Origin: JAVVFH01 sp032250585
GTDB lineage: Bacteria; Pseudomonadota; Gammaproteobacteria; Xanthomonadales; SZUA-36
Assembly: GCA_032250585.1 (NCBI GenBank)
Contig: JAVVFH010000020.1
Location: forward strand, 1-26,794
Length of the DNA stretch: 26,794 nucleotides
Reading direction: 5' to 3'
Positions within the stretch are counted from its first letter, which is position 1, and every line of letters starts with the position of its first letter. Shown here piece after piece: positions 14,274 through 20,756 of the stretch. The notes below the pieces were generated by a model, which saw nothing but the letters and a program-made list of their open reading frames with translations, ran no database searches and had not been told where the DNA came from. The translations under genes were made by a program, and so were the position numbers.

Positions 14274-14378
14274 ATGACCGACACCCCGCAAAAGCCACGC
14301 TTATTGGATCAGATGCGCGATGTTTTGCGGCTGCATCAATCCAGTATAGCCACGGAACGCGTTTAACTGCAGTGGATT
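14274..14378 (+). pseudogene. intI: Integron integrase (IntI), N-terminal stub with premature stop
   Basis: From ATG 14274 the translation is MTDTPQKPRLLDQMRDVLRL, then HQSSIATERV, TAA (14364-14366) and LQWI. The pattern KPRLLDQ.R..LRL..SI.TE..Y..WI is the conserved start of integron integrases, where a tyrosine (TAC) is expected at the TAA. After LQWI similarity is lost and the catalytic tyrosine-recombinase domain is absent. It points rightward, away from the attC-like sites, all of which lie to its left in minus orientation. This is the usual divergent layout of intI and its cassette array. Confidence 0.72.
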
Positions 14379-14509
14379 CCCCCGGAGTAAGGCCCCGTTT
14401 CCCGGACACCTGAATCAAGCACCTGGACGGATCCGGGTGTGGTGGGCACTTCCGGCCTGTTCTTTGACGTGAGGCAATGATTGTTGCGCGGCAGGATTTT
14501 CCAGGCGTC

Positions 14510-15352
14510 TCAGCGATCCTCGAAGTAATAGAAACCAACGCCGGCCGTCATCAGCTGCGGGTCGTAATCGGTTTGTTCCCAGGGTTTGATGGTGTTCCTC
14601 GCCCGCGCCTCGTATTCCTCCAGCATTTCGCGCATGTCGGCGCGAAAGCCCGCACGGTCTTCGGCATCCAATCGGAACGTCCAGGACTGTCGCTGGAAAA
14701 GCTTTTCGCCTTCCAGCCCCGCATCCAGGTTGTGCTCGACGGTGCCGGCGAGATTGGAAATGGCGGAGAAGGCTGCATTGAGGATGCTCGGTTCGTCGTC
14801 CGACAGGTAGGGTGAGAAATGATCGACCAGCAGGCGCAGGCGGCCGTGTTCCCGATCCCGTTCGATGCTCCGGGTATCCACCAGCCGCTGGATGATCGAC
14901 GAGGTGGTGATGCCCCGCGTGGCGATGGTCTTTCGAACCAGGGATTCGAAGCCCGCCTTTTCATCGCCATAGTCCAGCACGGCTTGCTCTTCTCCGCTGT
15001 CCTGGACGCGTTGGGCCCAGGCCTCGACAATGGCGCTTTCCGGGGTCAGTTCGCGGAGAAACTGTTCGTCGCGACGCCCGGTACCCTTCGCGGTCTGCTT
15101 GCGGATACGAACCACGGTCCGCGTGTCGAGACCGGTCGCCAAAGCCAGTTGCGTGAGCGTGACGTTGTGCCCGGGATTTTCCGCGCGCAGCTTGCGCTCG
15201 GTTTCCTCGACGAAGATGGAGCGGATCATCTCCTGCAGCCTGACCAGCGACATGCGCCCGACGAGCAAGCGGATCAGGCGACGCATGACGTTTTCCACTG
15301 CCTGGGCGAGTATCGCAGCGCCGGGATTTCCCTGCCTGGTACCGGATGGCAT
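14510..15352 (-). CDS. DUF6502 family protein
   Basis: A 280-residue cytoplasmic protein. An N-terminal half contains a helix-turn-helix-like segment (about 65-95; VTLTQLALATGLDTRTVVRIRK), preceded by RRLIRLLVGRMSLVRLQEMIRSIFVEETERK, the signature region of DUF6502. A helical C-terminal half (SPYLSDDEPSILNAAFSAISNLAGTVEHNL) follows. The family has no known function; the helix-turn-helix suggests DNA binding. It is preceded by an AT-rich region with TTGACA palindromes and by a strong hairpin. The protein ends in ...GVGFYYFEDR. Confidence 0.72.
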   Translation of the reverse strand: MPSGTRQGNPGAAILAQAVENVMRRLIRLLVGRMSLVRLQEMIRSIFVEETERKLRAENPGHNVTLTQLALATGLDTRTVVRIRKQTAKGTGRRDEQFLRELTPESAIVEAWAQRVQDSGEEQAVLDYGDEKAGFESLVRKTIATRGITTSSIIQRLVDTRSIERDREHGRLRLLVDHFSPYLSDDEPSILNAAFSAISNLAGTVEHNLDAGLEGEKLFQRQSWTFRLDAEDRAGFRADMREMLEEYEARARNTIKPWEQTDYDPQLMTAGVGFYYFEDR

Positions 15353-15382
15353 CTCGATCTCCTTGTCACATCACAAGGAAAA

Positions 15383-15406
15383 GTCCGGGCCGTTTCCGGC
15401 CCGGAC
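15383..15406 (-). terminator. Strong hairpin followed by a short T-run (leftward)
   Basis: GTCCGGGCCG (15383-15392) and CGGCCCGGAC (15397-15406) form a perfect 10-bp stem with a TTTC loop. On the minus strand it is followed by TTTTCC, so it can act as an intrinsic terminator for leftward transcripts. It lies between the putative promoter at 15525-15553 and the DUF6502 start, so an attenuator role is possible. Confidence 0.6.
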
Positions 15407-15518
15407 CGTTCCTATTGAAGCCCCCGCTTTGGACCTTCCGCGCTTGCCCGTTTCGCCCCCCTGACGAATCACGGGCTTTCAAGGCCCTCTGCTTTTAAGC
15501 TTCAATGCTCCCCTTGCA

Positions 15519-15553
15519 TTGACAATAATGTCAATTATTGCCATTTATGTCAA
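15519..15553 (-). promoter_or_regulatory. AT-rich promoter/operator region with TTGACA palindrome
   Basis: On the minus strand TTGACA (15553-15548) is followed after 17 bases by CATTAT (15530-15525), a reasonable sigma-70 pair. Overlapping it is the perfect palindrome TTGACA-ATAA-TGTCAA (15519-15534). The region is strikingly AT-rich for this genome. It would drive DUF6502 with a leader of about 165 bases, and the palindrome could bind a dimeric regulator. Confidence 0.45.
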
Positions 15554-15594
15554 TATTATTTGGGTCGACACTGGCGCCCGGATAAAAAATCGGG

Positions 15595-16497
15595 TCAATT
15601 TCCTACACGAAGGGTTTTTTTGGCGAGTTGCAGCAGCAACCAGAGAAAGGCGATCGGCAGAATTGCGGTTTGCAGGATGAACACGACGCTCAACTGGATA
15701 AGGTGCTCAACGAGTTCCGCGGCCCGGGCGCGGATGCGTTCCACCCGCTGACGCACATCCAGCGTTTCACGGGTACTCTGCAACGTCCGCTCCAGGGAGC
15801 CGAACAAGCCGCCCGCCGGTTCGGTTTCGAGCGGAACGCTGCCGACTTTCTCGATTTCGGAACCCGCCACCTCGATCGCCTGGCTGCTCTCAACGTACCT
15901 CGGCTCCAAGAACAGCCGGTACAGGCTCTCGTTGCCGATCAACAACAGCGGTACAGCCAGGCGCAGAAACACGATAACGATCAGCAGTCGCAGCAGCGCC
16001 CGCTCGAAAACCGGCGCTGCCTGCACCTTTGAATCAAGCGCCCCACGCCGCAGACGCAGCCCCACCCACGCCAGTCCCAGCAAACCGATAGCAAGGCGCA
16101 GCGGCCACCACTGGCCGGCATCCAGCACGACCTGCTGGATGCCCAGCGACAGGGTAGCCCCCAGCATGATCCATGAGAAACGCTCCACCAGGTCGTTGAC
16201 CGGATCCAGAATCTCACCGGGGGTCAGCGTTACGCCAACGCCCGCCGGCTGCAGTGCCAGTTCGGTGCCTTGCACCACGGAAATCACACCGTTGAGCGTA
16301 CGCGCCAACGCAAAGGTGACGAGGGCGCGCTGAAACAGCGTTTCGTATTCACGCTCGGCGTAACGATCGATGGACGGCAGTGACGACAAGCTCACACCGA
16401 CGACAACCGCAATGATCAGCCACCATTGGCGACTTTCCTTTCGCGGCTGCTTCGGTCTGTCGGGATCGCGGGCACGCACGACACCAGTTTGCAGCAA
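15595..16497 (-). CDS. Membrane protein of unknown function
   Basis: A 300-residue protein with hydrophobic helices near residues 27-42, 110-130, 135-150, 170-190 and 268-292. A polar stretch with coiled-coil character (about 215-265; LERTLQSTRETLDVRQRVERIRARAAELVEHL) comes before the last helix. The N-terminus is basic (RARDPDRPKQPRKESRQWW). I recognise no family. The start is uncertain: TTG 16497 gives the longest frame and GTG codons a few residues further in are possible. It lies downstream of the cyclophilin gene in the same direction, with a gap of about 105 bases. Confidence 0.65.
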   Translation of the reverse strand: MLQTGVVRARDPDRPKQPRKESRQWWLIIAVVVGVSLSSLPSIDRYAEREYETLFQRALVTFALARTLNGVISVVQGTELALQPAGVGVTLTPGEILDPVNDLVERFSWIMLGATLSLGIQQVVLDAGQWWPLRLAIGLLGLAWVGLRLRRGALDSKVQAAPVFERALLRLLIVIVFLRLAVPLLLIGNESLYRLFLEPRYVESSQAIEVAGSEIEKVGSVPLETEPAGGLFGSLERTLQSTRETLDVRQRVERIRARAAELVEHLIQLSVVFILQTAILPIAFLWLLLQLAKKTLRVGN

Positions 16498-16601
16498 TCG
16501 GCCCGGTCAAACCAGCAGCACGATCATCGCCCCGCCAAAGGCCAGCGTTACCCCCCCAGCCCATGCTCAAATTGCGGCCGAAAGTGCGACCGGCCGGCGC
16601 T

Positions 16602-17231
16602 TCAGTGCGGCGCTTCCAGGACGGTGGCCGTTTTCAGCATCACGGTTTCCGCCGGCACGTCCGGCGCGTCCAGGTTCTCGTCATACCCAGTCTCCACCGC
16701 GGCGATGGCCTCGACGACATTCTGGCCACTGATGACGGCGCCGAACACCGCGTAACCCCAGCCGCGTGGGTTCGGATCCAGCGAGGCATTGGCGGCCAGG
16801 TTGAAGTAGAACTGGCTGGTCGCGGAGTGCGGGTCATCGAAGCGCGCCATGGCAATCGTCATCGGCAGATTTTTCAGTCCGTTGCCGGACTCGTTGATGA
16901 TCGGCGGATGAAGATCACGCTCCTCCAGGTCGACCGAATAGCCGCCCCCCTGCACCACGAAACCGTCCATCACGCGGTGGAAAATGGTTTCATCGTACTG
17001 GCCTTCGGTTACGTAGCGCAGGAAGTTATTAACGGTCACGGGTGCACGCATCCGGTTCAGCTCGACGATGATGTCACCCATGCTGGTCTCCAGCCTCACG
17101 CTCGGAAACAGGTTGTCCGGCATGATTTCTTCCGGGAAGCATTCCGGTTCGGCCGCCGCGGCCGGCAGCAGGCCCGCCAGCGTCAGCCCCAGGGCGAGAA
17201 ACGTCGTTGGTATTTTTTGCATGATATCCAT
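16602..17231 (-). CDS. Exported cyclophilin-type peptidyl-prolyl isomerase
   Basis: A 209-residue protein with a signal peptide (MQKIPTTFLALGLTLAGLLPAAAAE) and a full cyclophilin domain (about 45-205). The active-site block IFHRVMDGFVVQGGGY, the MARFDDPHSATSQFYFNLA segment and GWGYAVFGAVISGQNVVEAI are all present. It should catalyse cis-trans isomerisation of X-Pro bonds in the periplasm. The frame offers ATG 17231 and ATG 17222; the second gives the more usual signal peptide and a GGAT ribosome site. It is the last recognisable gene of the leftward kdkA-GNAT-MBL cluster, 84 bases after the MBL gene. Confidence 0.92.
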   Translation of the reverse strand: MDIMQKIPTTFLALGLTLAGLLPAAAAEPECFPEEIMPDNLFPSVRLETSMGDIIVELNRMRAPVTVNNFLRYVTEGQYDETIFHRVMDGFVVQGGGYSVDLEERDLHPPIINESGNGLKNLPMTIAMARFDDPHSATSQFYFNLAANASLDPNPRGWGYAVFGAVISGQNVVEAIAAVETGYDENLDAPDVPAETVMLKTATVLEAPH

Positions 17232-17315
17232 CCAGTTTGGTTCAGCGGCCGTTTTTGGCGAGCGCCATGATACCGTCTGCTGCCTCGCGGCGCAGGCCGG
17301 GACCTTCCCCGCCCA

Positions 17316-18209
17316 TCAGCGGACCGGCGCAGCGCGCGTTCCGACAGTCAACTCATCCAGCGGCTGCGCCAGCACCACGACGGTCGGAAACTCGGCAGCC
17401 AGGTGCTCACGGGTTTCTGCCATTTCGCGGGGCGGAATGTGAACCGCGATTTTCAGCGGGGCGTCCAGGAAGCGCTCGATCAGCGCGGCGCCGGCTCCAG
17501 GCTGGAAAAACCAGAAAGGAATCAGCGCGACGTCGATATCGACGGTGTCCAGGCCGGCCCGGGCGAAATCTTCGGGGCCCATCGCCGCATCCCCCAGGTG
17601 CACTACGGTCACTCCACCCAGTTCGACCAGGTGCCCGTAATTCTGCAGCCTCGCATACTTGCGCACGCCGTGACTGAGCAGGAAGGCGCTGACCCGCGCA
17701 CCGTCCAGTTCGGTCACATGCGGCACGCCGTACTGCGGCTCGATCTGGTGGACCCGCGGGCTGGTCAACACGAATTCGCGACACTTTTCACGCATCAAGC
17801 CGATCACCTGCGGTGAGGATTTGAACTCGGTACCCGGGCTGGCTTGCAGAAAACGGCAGGCGAAGCGGGGCTGGTTATGGTCGTGGTGGCGATGGCTGGC
17901 AAGGGCCAGGTCGATGCCGGCGAATGCTCCTGTTGCGCGGTCGAAAGCCAGCGCTGCTTTGTCGGGCAGCCCGCCATATAGCGAATACGGTTCCACCACC
18001 ATTCCGTCGATCATGATCCGCAGCCGCCCGTCAGATACGATCACCCCTTCATTGGCGAGGCGGGTGATCGTCACGTCCGCCGCCAGCGGGCCGCCGACCA
18101 GCGAGACGAGCATCAGTGCCGCCAGGAACAAGGTACCCGGCAACGCGCCGGCCCCCTGCCGTTTGCGGACGGCAGGCACCTCAGCGCCGGTCCGGTCGGC
18201 TAACGGCAT
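17316..18209 (-). CDS. MBL-fold metallo-hydrolase (exported or membrane-anchored)
   Basis: A 297-residue protein with an N-terminal hydrophobic segment (about 24-44; LPGTLFLAALMLVSLVGGPLAA) that is a signal peptide or anchor. The metallo-beta-lactamase motif HRHHDH follows (H106, H108, D110, H111). A second histidine region (LLSHGVRK) and the VVHLGDAAMGPEDF strand (D in the metal site) are also present. The substrate is unknown; the fold suits phosphodiester, lactone or thioester hydrolysis. The ATG at 18209 lies inside the end of the GNAT gene (29-base overlap), so the two are translationally coupled. An upstream in-frame extension to 18323 is only the GNAT gene's shadow. Confidence 0.85.
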   Translation of the reverse strand: MPLADRTGAEVPAVRKRQGAGALPGTLFLAALMLVSLVGGPLAADVTITRLANEGVIVSDGRLRIMIDGMVVEPYSLYGGLPDKAALAFDRATGAFAGIDLALASHRHHDHNQPRFACRFLQASPGTEFKSSPQVIGLMREKCREFVLTSPRVHQIEPQYGVPHVTELDGARVSAFLLSHGVRKYARLQNYGHLVELGGVTVVHLGDAAMGPEDFARAGLDTVDIDVALIPFWFFQPGAGAALIERFLDAPLKIAVHIPPREMAETREHLAAEFPTVVVLAQPLDELTVGTRAAPVR

Positions 18210-18735
18210 ATCTAACGACTCCGTGTTCCGAACCACGGCCGGAAAAGGTAAAACCGTTTTTCTCCAGTACACGAATCGACCGCAGCAGATGCGGCAGAGT
18301 ATCGGCGGTGACTTCGACAACATCCTGGTGACTGAAGGCCCAGGCCAGCAATCGCGCTACCGCTTCGGTCGCGAAACCGCGATCGCGGTGCCGCGGCAGT
18401 ACCGAATAGCTGATTTCCACCGAACCGGTCGCATCCGGGCGATCCTTGAAGCCGCAGATACCGACGATCCGTGAACGCTCATTTTCCTCGCTGAGCAGAT
18501 ACCACACAGACCAGCCCTGCTCCGGAGCGCCCCGCAACTGCTCCAGCGTCGCCCGCATAGCAGGCGCTTCGAAAAGTTCCGGGGGCCAATCCAGGGGTGC
18601 GTCGACGCCAAGCGCTTCGGCCAGCGCTTCAGCACTGTCGAGGTCTGCCTGCACGAGCGCCGCTGAGGCCGCGACCAGCGTCAGGCGACGAGTTTCCAGC
18701 GTTCTCAACGGGTGCCTGGTAACAACGGTATTCAC
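18181..18735 (-). CDS. GNAT-family N-acetyltransferase
   Basis: A 184-residue RimJ/RimL-like acetyltransferase. The N-terminal strand LETRRLTLVAA, the IVGICGFKDRP strand, the acetyl-CoA loop RHRDRGFATEAVARLLAWAF (an R-x-x-G-x-A-like version of the family's pyrophosphate-binding loop) and SIRVLEKNGFTFSGRG at the end are all in order. The acceptor is unknown. It begins with GTG 18735, which overlaps the stop of kdkA (GTGA), so coupled translation is likely. Confidence 0.9.
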   Translation of the reverse strand: MNTVVTRHPLRTLETRRLTLVAASAALVQADLDSAEALAEALGVDAPLDWPPELFEAPAMRATLEQLRGAPEQGWSVWYLLSEENERSRIVGICGFKDRPDATGSVEISYSVLPRHRDRGFATEAVARLLAWAFSHQDVVEVTADTLPHLLRSIRVLEKNGFTFSGRGSEHGVVRYAVSRPDRR

Positions 18736-19493
18736 GTTTTTGCCCGGCCCGCCGCACGATCCGCGGCTCGTTGCGGGGGGAGGTCTTCTTCATAGGCGGT
18801 CAGCAACTGCGCCCAGCAAGCGTCGGCCTCGCCCGCGCGGTCCGGCGGCCAGGTCTTGTCGACCGAGCGGCGCAATCGTGCGAGGTTAGCCGCGCAGGCA
18901 CGCGCATTGTGACGTCGCCATTGCGCGCGATCGAAATCGATCAGATAGACCTTCTCAGTGCGGTCCACGAGGATGTTGCGCGCGTTCAGGTCGGCGTGCA
19001 CGACTCCATGCTCGTGGAACCGTCGGATGCAGCTGCCGACCCTGCGCCACAGGCCCGGACCGTCTTCGCCGCGGCGAACGATGTCGGCCAATGTCTGGGC
19101 CGGCATGATCCGCCGAGTCAACAGGGAGCCGCGGTAAAACAATCCGCTGCGTCTGCAGACCGCCGCCAGTGGCTGCGGGACGGGCAGACCCGCCGCCGCA
19201 AGCCGCGCAAGCGCGTGGAACTCGGCAATCGGGCGCGCGCGGCCATAGCCCGCGAACAGGTAGCGATCACGGGTCAAACGGGCAGCCCAGCCTCCGCGCA
19301 GGTAACGCTTGAGTACGGCCGGACCGAATTCGGTGTGCAGAAAAAGCGCGCTGCCACGGCCCTGCGCAGAGCCGCGCAACGCATCGCGGCGCGCCCAGAA
19401 GGCACTATCGAACAGGTGCCTGCCTGGCTGCGGGACGGCGTCGGCATCGTATACAATAAGCGCCGACCCCTCTTGATGTGTCAGAGGATTCAC
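18732..19493 (-). CDS. kdkA: 3-deoxy-D-manno-octulosonic acid (Kdo) kinase
   Basis: A 253-residue kinase that phosphorylates Kdo-lipid A at position 4 during lipopolysaccharide core synthesis. A protein-kinase-like fold is visible: lysine in the AVLKRYLRGG strand (K62), the catalytic loop HADLNARNIL (D168, N173) and the metal motif IDFDRA (D186). GYGRARPIAEFHALARLAAAGLPVPQP and RRIMPAQTLADIV are typical of KdkA. The neighbour in the opposite direction is an OpsX-like heptosyltransferase, the partnership known from Haemophilus. The GTG start at 19493 lies close to a probable transcription start (see the promoter entry), so the leader may be very short, or the true start may be a few codons later. 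Confidence 0.92.
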   Translation of the reverse strand: MNPLTHQEGSALIVYDADAVPQPGRHLFDSAFWARRDALRGSAQGRGSALFLHTEFGPAVLKRYLRGGWAARLTRDRYLFAGYGRARPIAEFHALARLAAAGLPVPQPLAAVCRRSGLFYRGSLLTRRIMPAQTLADIVRRGEDGPGLWRRVGSCIRRFHEHGVVHADLNARNILVDRTEKVYLIDFDRAQWRRHNARACAANLARLRRSVDKTWPPDRAGEADACWAQLLTAYEEDLPPQRAADRAAGRAKT

Positions 19494-19501
19494 TCGCTGA
19501 T

Positions 19502-19530
19502 ATTGTGCGGTTGCGTTCCAATCGCGTCAA
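19502..19530 (-). promoter_or_regulatory. Candidate sigma-70 promoter of kdkA
   Basis: On the minus strand TTGACG (19530-19525), a 17-base spacer, then CACAAT (19507-19502). The start point would fall near 19495, only a couple of bases before the GTG of kdkA, implying an almost leaderless messenger. Confidence 0.35.
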
Positions 19531-19543
19531 TCAGGATCACGTC

Positions 19544-20614
19544 GTGTTGCCACTCGAACAGCCCCCGGAACAGATCTGTATCCTCAGGCTCTCGGCGCTG
19601 GGTGATGCGACACACGTGGTGCCCGTCGTGCGCGCGCTGCAGGACCAATGGCCGGCTACCGGCATCAGCTGGATCATCGGCAAGCTGGAGCATCAACTGC
19701 TGCGGGGACTGGAAGGCGTCGAGTTCGTCGAATTCGACAAACGCGGCGGCTGGGCCGCGATCCGCGAACTGCGCAATCACCTCAGTGGGCGCCGCTTCGA
19801 TGTGCTGTTGCATATGCAGGTGTCAGCGCGCGCCAACCTCCTCAGCAAAATGGTGCGCGCACCGGTGCGGCTGGGCTGGGATCCGGGCCGTGCCCGTGAT
19901 TTTCACCAGATGTTCGTCCGCCAGCACATTGCAGCGATGCCTTTCCAGCACCAGGTGGAAGGTTTCCTGGAATTTCCCCGGGCATTGGGCATCGCCGTCG
20001 CCAGGCCGCGCTGGGACCTGCCAGTCAGTGCAGCGGCCGAACAATGGGCCCAAGCCCGTCTGCCGTCGGATCGGCCGGTCCTGCTGATCAGCCCCTGCTC
20101 GAGCCACCCACTGCGCAACTGGCGCGCGGAGTATTACGCTGCCATCGCCGACTACGCGGCCGCCGAGATGGGCATGCAGCCGGTACTGAGCGGCGGACCC
20201 GGTGAGCTGGAACGGCAGGTCGGCCAGGACATCGAGGTCTATATGGAATCGCCCTGCCTGAACCTGATCGGCAAAGACACGCTGGAGCAGTCGAAAGCGC
20301 TGCTGAAGCGGGCGGATCTACTGATTTCACCGGATTCCGGCCCGGCACACATCGCCTCGGCGCTCGCGACCCCGGTCATCGGCCTGTATGCGGCCACCTG
20401 GTCGAAACGCTCCGGACCTTACAACAGCCTCGAGCTGTGCGTGGACCGTTTCGAAGAAGCCGCGCGCAAGTACCGGCAAAGGAAGGCAAGCGATCTGCGC
20501 TGGGGCACCCGCATCGAGGTTCCCGGTGTGATGGACCTGATCCGGCCTGCCGATGTCATCGAACGATTGCAGGCCTGGCAGACCTCGCGCACCGGAACGA
20601 AACGGGCGCGGTGA
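19544..20614 (+). CDS. LPS heptosyltransferase, glycosyltransferase family 9 (OpsX/WaaC-like)
   Basis: A 356-residue GT-B enzyme adding heptose to the Kdo region of the lipopolysaccharide core from ADP-heptose. The N-terminal ICILRLSALGDATHVVPVVRALQ is the family signature (it contains the SALGD acceptor-side loop). The C-terminal domain shows ADLLISPDSGPAHIASALATPVIGLYAATWSKRSGPY, where DSGPAH contacts the nucleotide sugar. It is divergent from kdkA. The longer frame from GTG 19478 overlaps the kdkA start and adds an unconserved segment, so GTG 19544 with AGGA at 19533-19536 is preferred. By homology this is probably the first heptosyltransferase (OpsX), but waaF cannot be excluded. Confidence 0.9.
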   Translation: MLPLEQPPEQICILRLSALGDATHVVPVVRALQDQWPATGISWIIGKLEHQLLRGLEGVEFVEFDKRGGWAAIRELRNHLSGRRFDVLLHMQVSARANLLSKMVRAPVRLGWDPGRARDFHQMFVRQHIAAMPFQHQVEGFLEFPRALGIAVARPRWDLPVSAAAEQWAQARLPSDRPVLLISPCSSHPLRNWRAEYYAAIADYAAAEMGMQPVLSGGPGELERQVGQDIEVYMESPCLNLIGKDTLEQSKALLKRADLLISPDSGPAHIASALATPVIGLYAATWSKRSGPYNSLELCVDRFEEAARKYRQRKASDLRWGTRIEVPGVMDLIRPADVIERLQAWQTSRTGTKRAR

Positions 20615-20756
20615 AAAGGCGGATACTCGCCGCCCCCTGAGACAGCCTGCTTTCCACACGCCGCTACCGCCTGTGCCCTGATTGATGCAGGTCACATTAA
20701 TGCATTCAAAGCGCATCTAATATACTCTGCATCGAAACTTGAACTACCGGAAAAAC

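Noticed and set aside
14367..14470. Sequence after the integrase stub that vaguely resembles an IS3-family end (CCCCCGGA... and CCCGGACACC)
   Set aside because: No transposase fragment or matching opposite end could be recognised, so an insertion sequence cannot be supported.
20698..20726. TTAATG-N17-TATACT as a promoter of the TonB receptor
   Set aside because: The -35 hexamer matches poorly; a promoter may be there but the sequence alone does not support it.
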